Below, in pieces: positions 35,440-46,574 of a DNA stretch of 64,000 nt; position 1 is the stretch's first letter, and each line of letters starts with the position of its first letter. Under the pieces are notes generated by a model, which saw nothing but the letters and a program-made list of their open reading frames with translations, ran no database searches and was not told the origin of the DNA. A program made the position numbers and the translations under genes. Source of the stretch: Choanephora cucurbitarum (taxonomy: Eukaryota; Mucoromycota; Mucoromycetes; Mucorales; Choanephoraceae). The stretch is taken from assembly GCA_025331435.1 (NCBI GenBank), contig JAIWNI010000030.1, forward strand, positions 62,001-126,000. The letters are read 5' to 3'.

Positions 35440-36880
35440 TTATTCCTTGCCATTGTAAAGACTAAAGGCATCTAATGAAGTTGTAATGACAGCTACTAAA
35501 ATTTCTAATCCAATAAGCCAAATCACAATCCATTCCAAAGCCTCACCTAAACACATACAAGTTAATAAAGAAATAAATTGATATACGTATCCATATGTAT
35601 AGGTTACCATGAGAGCTATTCAAGTGATCCTTCAACATCTCTAAAAGATCACTAATCACTTCTACACGTTGATTTAACAATTGTACGCGCTGTTCAATCT
35701 CAAGATAACCACGTATCGCACTGTACAATGGTTCAAGCGTAGGTTCTGACCAGAAAATCTCGGGTGTATCAAGAATGTTGGACACCAAATTGACATTGAT
35801 ACGCATAATAAACAGTTCGCCGATCTTCTTGGTAATGGCTGTTCTAGACATATGGATGTTACCACTCTCAGCCATAACCTGAGGGATATATTTTGTCTCG
35901 TTAATGGTATCATCGATAAGACGTTCGAACAAAGTCATCTTGACACTCTGAGCAATAGCATGAGAAATAGTCAATTTGATAAGGTAATTGGAGGGATGTC
36001 TTAAGGTGATGATGTCGTTATAAATACTGAAATACACAACAAAGATGAGTTCAATTTTGATTATTACAACCAATTTTTTTTGTGTGTGTATATTACCGTG
36101 GTTGATAGGTTTCATTATAATAATAATGAAATTCTTCTGTCTCTACATCATCTACATCCAATTTTTCCTCCTCGAAAGAAACAAGGAACTTAAGGATACG
36201 CTGCTCTTCTTTTAATGTCATGCCCCAAAATACAACTACACCATAGTCAAACAAGAACATTTCAGGTAATTTTTGTGCTTTGGAAGTGGTGTTGTTAGGT
36301 GGCGCAACTGGGTAAGTGAAGGCATAAGGTGTATAGAGACATTCGTCAAAACGTTGAGGTGCTGTACCATTTGTCTTTCGTTTGCTCTGTAGAAACTTGA
36401 ATAATTCATCCATACGATAAGCCCTTTTTGTTTATATAGAACAAGTCAGCCTTCTCTCTCTCTTTTTTTTCTGTTCTGTTTGACTTACGAAGCTGTACAA
36501 TAAGCTGTCATTCTAGAGAGTTCAGATCGATCCATTTTGTTCAACATCTCAGCTTCCTGTCGTTCCATTCCATGTGGAATCTTGGCTAGTTGTGTGTAGA
36601 CATCAGCATCTTCCTCACCTTCTTCTGGCAACAATGCTTCATCTTCCGGGAACAACTTGAGCTTTTGAGATATTTTAGTGGTACGCATGGGCTGCTTGGG
36701 CTTAGTGACTCGACCGGATTTGTCATTGTTAAATGTGTTATAGTAAGACGAGCGTTGAGTATAAGAGCGAGAGGCTGTTGGTCTAGGCGCAGAGGTACTA
36801 GGCGATTCTGGAGATATTAAAAGAGGTGCTGCTTCTTCTTCTTCGTCACCTTTATGCATAGTATGAGGACGTTGTGACAT
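35440..36880 (-). CDS. RMD1/Sif2 family (DUF155) membrane protein
   Basis: The protein starts MSQRPHTMHKGDEEEEAAPL at 36880, with a long disordered N-terminus. The DUF155 domain begins with RMTAYCTAS and, across an intron (about 36420-36485), MDELFKFLQ. It continues with LPEMFLFDYGVVVFWGMTLK, DDVETEEFHYYYNETYQPR, IYNDIITLRHPSNYLIKLTI, SHAIAQSVKMTLFERLIDD and the helical LEIEQRVQLLNQRVEVISDL block. A final exon (about 35549-35440) gives a hydrophobic helix, WIVIWLIGLEILVAVI. In yeast, RMD1, RMD8 and the related mitochondrial MRX10 share this domain; the molecular activity is unknown. The terminal TM helix and absence of a presequence favour the RMD1/RMD8 (non-mitochondrial) type, by inference. 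Confidence 0.85.
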
Positions 36881-36955
36881 AATTAAGAAAAAATAAAAAA
36901 GAGTAGGACTATCGGTGTAATTTTTTCTGCTTTTTTCTGATTTTTTCTGCTTTAT

Positions 36956-38760
36956 TCATATTGAAACAGCTGCATTTAAATGCATGAAATGTATATGTTT
37001 AGCTAAAATGAATTGATATACACTAAAGAAACCTAGAAATAGAGTCAACAAGACTGCAGCGTGCAAGTCCCAATTCTTGGATTTGAAGAGGTTCATTCTT
37101 TTCGATGGATCCACTCGATGTTGAGCCACACCTTCTTGCGATGTATACATTAATTCCTCTACCAAATAAAGAAAAGAAAAATGAGTTTGTTTCTTTTTAA
37201 AGCTTCTCTCCTTTTTTAATACCAATCAAATCAGCAGCCAACACTTTTCGTTTGGATCCTATCTGAGCTAATGTCCGCATGCGTGTTAGATTTCTAGCAA
37301 CTGAACCATCTGAATCAATCAAGAGTTCATTAAGTTGCTGTCTTAAGAGCTCATATGTACAGTCGTCTTTTTCATGCACTCGAGCAATACCTGCTTTATG
37401 CAAAGCACGGCCTACCAATCGCTGATCGCCTACATAAGGATGAATCAGAATAGGCACGCCATTAAAAGTAGCCTCATTTGCACTTTCAGCACCTCCATGA
37501 CTAAGAAACAGAACAGTAGAAGGGTGATGAAGGACAGCAAACTGATTTGCCCATGCTGGTCTAAAGAAATTGCTGTTTTGAAACAAGTCATGCTTCAACA
37601 AGGGACTCTGAATCAGATAAGAGGAACGATCTGTCTTGAGCTCCCAAAGAGCCTTTCTGTCCTCTTCAGTCTCAATTGACTGGATAGCCTCTTCAAATTT
37701 TACCCAAAAGATACCATCCAGATGTCCTTTTTCCAACTGATCCAAAAGACTGCTCAAAAAAAGCTCAATGTCTCTCTTTGAAGGTACAATCACCTGGCCA
37801 AAGGCAACATAGACAGTGCGCTGGTGTGCATCTAAAAAGGCTCTTTCTTCACTAGAAAGTGGGCGTTGTCTGTCAGCAATCACTGGCCCAACAACATGCG
37901 TTAGAGGACTGAGAACTTGTGGGGAGATAAAACCAAAATAGCTGTTGACCAGCTTTAATGCCAGGTCCCAACCTTGGTCTCTTTTATGCCCAAGAGGAGT
38001 CATGCCAAATTCTTTACGAATCCCGTCCAACTCTACTCTTTCTGGAGCCAAGTACCAAAAATCTTTGATGGCATCCATGTATTTATGCTGAAAACGCTCA
38101 TACAGTGTCATATCTTCTGAGGTACCATGTTCTGTTGTGCCCAATCCATTAATGTAAGGGACAGAGATATCTTGATAAAGGATGCCAGTGCAAGTAGTAG
38201 CAAAAGGCACTTTGAGCCGAATTGCTACATCTATACAAGCTCGATGAAAAGCATCACATATGAAGAAGTCGGGTCGATGAGGTAGACTCATCAGGTATTG
38301 AAAGTCCTGACGATAAGCCTTGTTCAAATACTGATGAACAACACGTACCACCTGATAGAATCCTTGGTTTCGAGTTTTTTCTCCAAGATCATCGTCATAG
38401 ATAGGTCCCCCTGCAGATAAAGTTTGAATCTCGGGATAAGCTTGACCAAGATGGATTTGATCATCTCTTGTCACATAAGTAACATTGTGTCCTCTTTGTA
38501 TCAAGATATTACCAATCTCCAATACCCATCTTGTATGCTTTTGTTTTAATTGTTTAATATCATCTTCTTTGCTTTCCTTAATGATAGCTCATATTATCAA
38601 ACCAACTTACAGAAGAACCACCTATAATAGTTGAAATAACAACATGTTTAGGGCTCTGATTATATTTTAAGAGGTCTTTATATGGAATAAATGCGTTCGT
38701 CTGCTGTTGTGCACTGACAACAACAAAAAGACCTGTAATGGCTAAACACAACCACTTCAT
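36956..38760 (-). CDS. UDP-glycosyltransferase (GT1), membrane anchored
   Basis: The protein starts MKWLCLAITGLFVVVSAQQQ at 38760, a cleavable signal peptide. Exon 2 gives RWVLEIGNILIQRGHNVTYV (N-terminal acceptor lobe), then SYFGFISPQVLSPLTHVVGP, RTVYVAFGQVIVPSKRDIEL and the donor-binding PSPG-like block FLSHGGAESANEATFNGVPI followed by LIHPYVGDQRLVGRAL. A final exon (about 37160-36956) adds a short linker and a transmembrane helix (AAVLLTLFLGFFSVYQFILA) before the stop. This ER type I layout resembles animal UGTs. The substrate, possibly a sterol, lipid or xenobiotic, cannot be told. The first intron border near 38530-38620 is uncertain because only short introns fit. Confidence 0.88.
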
Positions 38761-39619
38761 TGTTTGTGAGGATAAGGATATAGTGAAAAAGACGAAGAAA
38801 AAAAGAAGACGAAATCATGCTTTTATTCTAACCTAATTGTCTTTCTTTGATGCATCTTCGGTACCAAGACAAGGCATTATTTTGTTGTTGTTGCTCTCAT
38901 TTGATTCATTTATTTACAGTTTTCGGTTGGCTTCTCTCTGCTGTATTTTTCTTTCCCGAGCTCTCATTAACAATTCGCGCAGAGTCTTTCCGTCCTGTGC
39001 TCTTGGGTTATCGCGCTCGTTTAAGAAATAGGCCAAAGTGCCTACTGTGACAGAAAAAAGAATATCGCCCGACCTAAGAAAAGATCAGATGAGAACAAAG
39101 TTTCATCGTCTTATTTATTGTTCGCTTTTCTCGATTTGTTTCGATAGGCTTGTCTAGTAGTATTTCTAATTTACCTTGAGATGAGGTAGTCGTATTTTAC
39201 AGGTCCCGACATAGCTCTATGTGTATATATGCAGAGAGTCAAGGAGAAAGAGATTTATGTTGAAAAAAAAAAGAAAAAGTAATGCTGATCGGGGTCTTAA
39301 ATCGATTGCATTCAAGCCACTTCAGCAGACTTCCTTATGCAGATCAAAGAAAGGAAATGCTAGCTACCAAATATCAGTATCATTTCAAGAGGAAGAAAGT
39401 AAATCTCTGTATATTCAAGCGTTCATTTAGGTTTAATTAAGAGTATGGCAACAACGTTTGAAGTGGGCAGAAGCAGGATGCACATATGAGATAAATGACA
39501 GAAGAGTTGATTTGAAGTCCAAGATAGAGGTGAGGTACAAGAGTTTAAAACCAAGAAGAAATAAGCAGGTATCAGAAACTTTGGGTGTCCTAATTTTGAG
39601 TGTTCTTTTTAAAACAGAT
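38761..39619. other. Upstream region of the UGT gene
   Basis: About 860 bp with short overlapping plus-strand frames (38837-39050, 39221-39430) that are compositionally like non-coding DNA and have no family match. Nothing else seen before the foldback element begins. Confidence 0.4.
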
Positions 39620-39745
39620 GGGCTGTTATAGGAACACCTCCTGTGCTCACCTCTATAGCTTGAGTATAGCTAGGTGTGGCTTATGAGGATGTCCTTTTGA
39701 TGGCCATGATAATAGCAAAGGTTTTGTGTAACTTGTGCCTGATTG
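39620..39745 (+). repeat. Left arm of inverted repeat
   Basis: A 126-bp arm pairing with 40073-40198. It contains the words GAACACCTCCTGTGCTCAC and GGTGTGGCTTATGAGGATG. Confidence 0.9.
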
Positions 39746-40072
39746 AGATCAAAGTATAGTGTTAAGTGGATATGTCCATTATTTGTTGCTAGCATATACG
39801 ATAGTACATGCATCTCTCTTTATGTCTCTACCAATTGCAAGCGTATTTTTGAAATTGTTACCTTTTTTTTTCCAAAGCAGAAAAGAGCAGCCGATTAACA
39901 AACTTCAATTTTCACCTTCTTTATACATTCACTAACGCCAACTTTACATGAGACTGAAATGATAGAAATCAATGTGGTTCAAGCATTTGTTTCACATATC
40001 GTAATAGAAAATGAATGCTCTCTATAATACCGAGTTCCTCCCCCCCTCCGCCACCGTTTATGCATCAAATCA

Positions 40073-40198
40073 CAATCAGGTACAAGTTACACAAAACCTT
40101 TGCTATTATCATGGCCATCAAAAGGACATCCTCATAAGCCACACCTAGCTATACTCGAGCTATAGAAGTGAGCACAGGAGGTGTTCCTATAACAGCCC
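40073..40198 (-). repeat. Right arm of inverted repeat
   Basis: The inverted copy of 39620-39745. It differs at three single bases (CTCACC/CTCACT, GCTTGAG/GCTCGAG, TTGTGCC/TTGTACC, read on the left-arm strand). Confidence 0.9.
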
Positions 40199-40399
40199 CA
40201 GCTTAAACAGTTCGAAAGTGTAAATTGTATTTTTCAACAGAGTAGCTAAGGAGCCTTTATTAAAACTCCGTACACACTCACTTACAAATAAGCATAGGGT
40301 GACTGTTTAGGTTGGCCACTTTTTTATCGAATTTTTTTTTTATCAAAAGTCTTTTTTTTGTATACAAGCAGATTAAGATCTAGCTATAAGCAAAAGGAC

Positions 40400-41817
40400 A
40401 TGTCAACCCAAGAAAACGTTACTGCCCCTTCCTCGGGACTCTATACCTGTTTAGCTTGTCAAGTGGCTTTCAAATCAGCTGAAGGCCAGCGTAACCACTA
40501 TCGATCAGACTGGCACAGATACAACTTGAAAAGAAAAGTAGTCAGTTTACCACCTGTCACTCTTGAACAGTTTTCCGCCAAGTCAGACGGTAAGTAACCT
40601 CGGCCGAATAGATTATGGATAAGGTTTAGAGAGAAAAGAAAGGAGATAGCTGACTTTGTTCTGTGTCATTCATTAGCACGTGAAGCTCAAGAAGTCCAAG
40701 TCCAGAAAGAAGAGGAAGCCAATAAGAACAATACCTATTGTGCAACTTGTCGTAAATCATTTGGCTCTACTAACCAATACGACAACCACATTCAGTCAAA
40801 AAAACACAAGGAAACATTAGCTAAGCAAGCTTCAAAGCAAGAAGCAACACCTAATGAGAACACAGGCCCTAAAGAAACTCAAATGGATCTTCGCATTACA
40901 GAGGAAACAACAGAAGAAGAAATGTTGGCTATGATTGACGAAAAGATTAAGACAGCGCCTCGTTTAGAAGAAACTGACTGTCTTTTCTGTACGCACAAAT
41001 CAGAGACCTTTGAAGACAATATGACTCACATGACCAATGTACACAGTCTATTTATTCCTGATATTGAATTTTTGGTGGACTTACGGGGTCTGATTCGTTA
41101 TCTGGGTGAAAAGATTACAGTAGGTAACGTCTGTATCTTTTGTAACGGTAAGGGTAAAAGCATGCGATCGGTAGACGCAGTTCGAAAACATATGGTAAGC
41201 CCTTTTCATTGGTACATAATTCTTTTTGTCTGACATATATATGTATACAGAATGACAAAGGTCACTGTAAGATTGCCTATGATGAAGATGATGATGCAGC
41301 CGAATTAGTTGACTTTTATGATTTCTCATCTTCTTATCCTCAAGCAGAAGATGGTGAAGAAGTTGATATTGACGCTGAATTAGAGGGAATGACTGCCCAA
41401 TTGAGTCTGGCTGATGATGAAATGTCGCTTGTGCTGCCTAATGGCAACGTTGTTGGTCATCGTCACATGAAGCGTTATTACGATCAAAAACTGAAGCCCG
41501 AAGAGGTAAAAATAAGAACAATTAAGTTAGATGACATATTTAGTAAATTTATTCCTTTTTGCACCTTTGACATATGTTAGACAAGAGATTCTATCTTAAT
41601 CAACAAATTGATCGGTCAATATTCGGAGTCGCCTGCATTTGAATCCATGCGTAACAATAGCAATAATAAGCAACGCTTGTTGATTACTGATGGTGGCCGC
41701 AAGAACATGCGCGCAACTGAAGCCTATAAGGATCTCCGTAACCAACACGAATATACCACGCGTGTTGGTATTAATCAAAACAGATTGCAAAAGCATTTTA
41801 GAATTCAAATTATTTAG
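40400..41817 (+). CDS. REI1: REI1/ZNF622-type cytoplasmic 60S biogenesis zinc-finger protein
   Basis: The protein starts MSTQENVTAPSSGLYTCLAC at 40400. The first C2H2 finger is CLACQVAFKSAEGQRNHYRS followed by DWH, the classic U1-like finger of this family with YNLKRKVVSLPPVTLEQF after it. The second finger is CATCRKSFGSTNQYDNHIQS followed by KKH. A third pair is CLFCTHKSETFEDNMTHM, a fourth CIFCNGKGKSMRSVDAVRKH. A long acidic stretch precedes NVVGHRHMKRYYDQKLKP and the final basic YTTRVGINQNRLQKHFR. Rei1 frees Arx1-Alb1 from the pre-60S subunit and probes the exit tunnel with its C-terminus. Three introns are visible (about 40590-40677, 41195-41250, 41505-41580). Confidence 0.95.
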
Positions 41818-42196
41818 ACAAAGTAATAAATACGTGTATAGATTATTATCAATCCTTTACTCGTATGCGCGTATATATCTTATCTAAAACTAAATAATGC
41901 CTCTGTATCTGTGTGTTACTATGTCCCTTTTTTCTCTCTCTTGTACCTCATTAATTGCATTAGAACCCGAAAGATTACCAGCAAAAAAAAGTTTGTGTTG
42001 CGTCGTCGATCTTTGTATTAGTGTCGTACCAAATTATGCAATCTCATACAATTATGATCGTTCACCGATTTGTGCTTACACTGCATTGATGTACAATAAA
42101 GAAATGACCATATTAAGAAAATGAATGTCAAAAAAAAGGAAAAAGTTGATGAATTAGGTAATTTGAATATTTCACTCTGAAAGAACAAAAAACTAG

Positions 42197-42205
42197 TATA
42201 TATAG
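42197..42205 (+). promoter_or_regulatory. TATA box of aspartic protease B
   Basis: TATATATAG lies 73 bp upstream of the start codon at 42278, in the only clear TATA position of the 460-bp upstream region. The gene also has biased codons, consistent with strong expression. Confidence 0.55.
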
Positions 42206-42277
42206 AGATCATTTCGAGCAGTTTTCAAAAAATTATCATCAACTCTTTCCTTTACTTTCTTTTTTCTTAACTTGAAA

Positions 42278-43520
42278 ATGAAGTTTACTCTCGTTTCTTC
42301 TTCCATTGCGCTCCTTGTCATGGCTCTTGCAGCTGATGCTGCTCCTTCTTCCAGCGGTAAGCTTTCCGTTCCTTTGACCAGAAACAAAAACTTCAAGCCC
42401 AATGCTTCTGCTTCCCTTGCTAAGGTCAAGGCCAAGTACCTCAAGCACGTCATTAACCCTCTCAAGGGTGTTCCTGCTAATGTTACCACCGAAGCTACTG
42501 GTAGCGTCCCTGTTGTTGATGTTGGTAACGATCTTGAATATTACGGTGTTGTTGGTGTCGGTACTCCTGAACAAAAGTTCAAGTTAGATTTTGACACTGG
42601 TTCCAGTGATCTTTGGTTCGGTAAGTCTCTTGGAATAGGAAGAAAAAGGGTAGATAATCTAACTCAATTCAATAGCTTCTACTTTGTGTTCTACCTGTAC
42701 CACTCATGCTCGTTACGACTCTAGCAAGTCTAGCACCTACAAGGCTGATGGTCGTAGTTGGAGAATCGGTTACGGTGATGGTTCCACTGCCAGCGGTATT
42801 CTCGCTACTGATACTGTTAACTTGGGTGGTCTCAAGATCCAAGGTCAAACTATTGAATTGGCTCAAAAAGAATCTGCTCAATTCGCCAGCGACCCTATTG
42901 ATGGTCTCTTGGGTCTCGGTTTCAACTCTATCACTACTGTCAAAGGCATCAAGACTCCTGTTGACAACTTGATCAGCCAAGGTTTGATCTCTCAACCCAT
43001 CTATGGTGTCTACCTCGGTAAGGCCTCTAACGGTGGTGGTGGTGAATACCTTTTCGGTGGTTACGATTCCTCTAAATTTACCGGTAGTTTGAAGACTGTT
43101 CCTGTCGATAACTCAGATGGTTACTGGGGTATTACTGTCGGTAGTCTTACTGCTGGTGGTAGCACTGTTGCTCGTTCTTTCTCTGGTATCCTCGACACTG
43201 GTACCACTCTCTTGCTCTTGACCGACTCTGTTGCTGATGCTGTTGCCCGTGCTTACGGTGCTACTGCTAACAGCGATGGTACTTACCTCATCAACTGTAA
43301 CACTAGCAACTTCAAACCTCTTGTCTTCACCATCAACGGTGCTACTTTCCAAATCCCTGCCTCCGATTTGATCTATGAAAAATCAGGTTCTCGCTGCTTT
43401 GCTTCTTTCGCCAAGGGTGGTCTCAGCTTCGCCATTTTGGGTGACACCTTCTTGAAGAACAACTATGTTGTTTTCAACCAACAAGTTCCTCAAGTTCAAA
43501 TCGCTCCTGTTAGAGCTTAA
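42278..43520 (+). CDS. Secreted aspartic protease B (rhizopuspepsin-like)
   Basis: The ATG at 42278 starts [20 protein letters not shown], a signal peptide. A basic propeptide follows, then [17 protein letters not shown], the catalytic [10 protein letters not shown], a 55-nt phase-1 intron (42621-42675) at the same site as in copy A, and [14 protein letters not shown]. The flap region reads [12 protein letters not shown] and the second catalytic motif is [14 protein letters not shown]. It ends [11 protein letters not shown] without the Ser-rich tail of copy A. Both Asp residues are intact, so it should be an active extracellular acid protease. Codon choice is strongly biased (GGT, AAG, CTC, TTC), unlike copy A, suggesting high expression. 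Copies A and B lie about 12 kb apart in opposite orientation. Confidence 0.96.
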
Positions 43521-45549
43521 ATGCCTATAAAGGTCTGATCTGGTTTTAATTATTTATTTTATTTATTTTCATCAATAATAAAAGATGATCATTTCTATCC
43601 TTCACAAAAAATATTGTAAATTATCTGAGTGTTTATGCACGTAAGGAATGAATTGAATTGGTACATGTATAATCTGACTAAGCTTGTTTCAGCCGATAAT
43701 TTTACAATAAGGCAACCTGGCATGAAGGAGAAAAGCGATTATGTCACTTCAATAATCATTAATTGCTTATGAATTCTTTGTTTACATTGCTTCTTTACTT
43801 GTAAGGATTGAGCACATCTAAGAGAATGTCTGTGTTCGATCAAGTGAATAGATTTGATTCGTCCCAATTAAGACATTATTTTCCGAATTTAGCAAAATTA
43901 TAAGGCACATGCTACGAATACTTAAAAGTCACATTGGTTGTATTTCGACGTCCTCTTTAGAATAAAACGAACATAAGATAACCGACTGCAAATGACTACA
44001 CTGCCGTTCTATTTGATAGAGCAAGGGTATGGCTATGCTAATTAGTAATTAGGGAAATCGGGTGATTTATATGCCATTGATAGTAGCGATAGACTAACTC
44101 CGCAACATTTACTTTTTTCGTTAAGGCGAACAGAGTCTTATGGTTTTGAGCCTATTCCAAAAGTAGTGATAAACCCAATGCATCTGTTGTGTACTACTCG
44201 AACTTTCTTTTTTGTGCGATATGACAATTAAAATTAAGGTAACATATTCATAATGCGCATATAGGTGATAGTGTCAGTATTCTTTATCAATTTTTCGAGG
44301 GCAAAAAGTGGATAAACTAACTTGTTATCTGTGTGTTGTTTTACAAGCACTCTATCTTCTCGTTACCTTAAGTCAATTGAAGATGCTGTAGACTCTAGAC
44401 AAAGCAATATAGACTTTAGCGAAAGCAAGTTTCATTATCTTTATCATACTTCAAACTATATTATACCTGTTCATTAAACCTTAAATCAAAGTCCGGATCA
44501 AAATCTGGCGAGGTATCTCACAGTCATCTATTTACAGGCTCTCAAAGAGAATCTCAATGACATTCACGCATATCCATTATTCGAATTGTTGAGCGCTTCT
44601 TAATCTGTCTTCTTTGGATTAGTTTTATAAGCAGTTTGAGCCGCATTGAGTTATTGTGGAACATATCATATACACTAGCCGGTTCATTTAGAAGCGTTGG
44701 TATCTTTGGGATTTACTTATACTAAGCAATTCGTTAGTATTAGTACTTTGGTACACTTTAACTTTAGAGAATAGACTCTTTTAATTCAAGGAACCAATTT
44801 ACTCCAGAAAAAAGTATATGTTTGAATTGTCACATAGTAACTGGGCGATTCTTATCGAATAACTAGAATTATACGCCAGTAATGGTTTAATGCTGACTAA
44901 GGCTTTTGATTTGTATCTTGAAGTTCATCCAATGCTTCTTCTCTTTTTATACAAATGACACAGTTGACCTTCAAAAAATACTTTTGTTCGCCTTCTTCTC
45001 TTCAATTATATATATTCAATTGGGTTATTTGGCTGATTCTGATGAACATTAGATAAATAGAACAGGGTTCCTCAGAATTGTTTCAGTCTGAAACATATAT
45101 TTATGTGGATTTTAATTGACGACTGTGTATAGAATTCTGTCAATGAAACTGTTGATTGCTTTGCAAACAATATTACTTGTTTTCCTCATTCACTTATAAA
45201 AACCGGATCAAGTTGCTATTCAACAATTGAGTATACTTGATTTACTACTCTGAAATGCCAATAGCATTCCGTGTAATAGACGCAAGTATGGCTATCAAAA
45301 TAAGCTAAAGCATGAGACAGGCTATACTATTGTTTAGATATCGCGACAACGAGAAAAAAAGTGCTGCTTATTTTCGCGTCAAACTTAAGATTATGTATAT
45401 AGTGTTTAAGTAAAGCTTTCTCTTTTATTATTATGATGCTATTTTGGAAAGCTTGTTATTTGAACTATATACAATAGCAAAATAGAGGAGAAAAGAGGGA
45501 AAAAAGGTATATGTTTTAGGAGTGAACGAAACAGTAATATACAGCAGAA
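43521..45549. other. 2-kb intergenic region, nothing recognised
   Basis: No open frame above background, no inverted repeat and no RNA gene signature recognised by eye. AT-rich throughout. The right end contains the GID4 3' flank. Confidence 0.45.
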
Positions 45550-46574
45550 TCAACGGAACTCGTAAGTACTCATTCCATGATCAGGTACATGATCAAGAGT
45601 GAGTTCCTGAAACCAGTCCTTGTGATGGCGGAAGAAATAAAAGCCTTTAATGCGATTGGTTGAGCGCTGATAACAAATATAGTAAAACCCAGCAAAGCTT
45701 GCTCCATGAATAGCACTCACATGATGATTTGGCACCAGAAAAAGCTCTTTCCAACGCATGTAAACAAAGTCGTTATCCGCCTTTGTTTTATCCAGCACAA
45801 AGCCATCATCATTAAAGGTATTGATGTAAGGTGCAAATGAAGGAAACTTTTTCTACAATAGAAAAAAAGAATCAGTTATCTCAGTACACAAAGCAGCAGA
45901 TGACAACATTACCCAGTGTAGCAAATCGCTCTGCTGATCTGCCTGCCATTTTCGAGTATGGAAAGAATATTTGGAACCAATAATTTCTGCCTCAAAAAAA
46001 GTCTAAAATGAACAAAATAAACATCATCAGATGAAATTTATGCTAAACATATTGTTTGCTTACAGTCAACTCAGGGAACTCGCTTGTGAGTCCTTTGATC
46101 TTTAGATACCCACATAGTGTACTCTCTTTCAAATCTACATGCTAATCAAAATATCATGTTATGTATATTCCACCTTATTTTCAGTTTTCTCTGTTTTTTT
46201 ACCAATAATTCCACATTGACTTCATAGCTAGCTATTCCGCATTTTTGTGTACCATGAAAAAATGACCCCGCATAAAGACCATTTGAGCTTACAGGACGTA
46301 GTCTAGTCTCTGATATATCTACTATCTTCTCACCCTCTGCTCTAGCATGAAGTAGGAGGCTTCTTTTTTGGTTCTTTCTGTGTGTTTTGTACTTGCTCGG
46401 CAGATCTTCTTCTTTGGCTACATCTGTTTCCATAGCATCGCTACAAGTGTCTTGTAATGACGTTACTGTTTTTGACTGTTGTTTGTGGTTGCTTATTTTA
46501 GTTTCTGTCTCCATCACACTATTTTCATTGGAGCAAGTGGAATCAGCTAGGTTATGGTTAGAAGGTATCGGCAT
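45550..46574 (-). CDS. GID4: GID4/Vid24 substrate receptor of the GID/CTLH ubiquitin ligase
   Basis: The ATG at 46574 gives [20 protein letters not shown]; the open frame upstream has no ATG. After a disordered Thr/Ser-rich N-terminus the beta-barrel begins [20 protein letters not shown] and continues YEVNVELL. Later exons give [78 protein letters not shown] and [20 protein letters not shown]. It ends in a SxHMSTYEFR-like tail with the first residues varied ([10 protein letters not shown]). Gid4 binds N-terminal Pro degrons of gluconeogenic enzymes in yeast. Three introns at about 46145-46195, 46015-46070 and 45850-45915. Blocks match the Vid24 family well. Confidence 0.94.

Larger units (their letters stand above)
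39620..40198. mobile_element. Foldback element with 126-bp inverted repeats
   Basis: The left arm 39620-39745 and right arm 40073-40198 are inverted copies with, by my count, three mismatches in 126 bp (about 98% identity). The outer ends read GGGCTGTTATAGGAACACC. The 327-bp spacer is unrelated AT-rich DNA without an open frame. Outside the arms, TTAAAACAG (left) and TTAAACAG (right) lie near the ends and might be an imperfect target duplication. Near-identical arms and no coding capacity fit a MITE/foldback transposon; a transcript would fold into a long double-stranded hairpin. The right arm ends about 200 bp before the REI1 start codon. Confidence 0.8.

Noticed and set aside
41608..42124. 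Plus-strand frames after REI1
   Set aside because: The frame at 41608-41817 is the last REI1 exon; the later ones (41690-41887, 41897-42124) are shadows or noise in the protease B upstream region.
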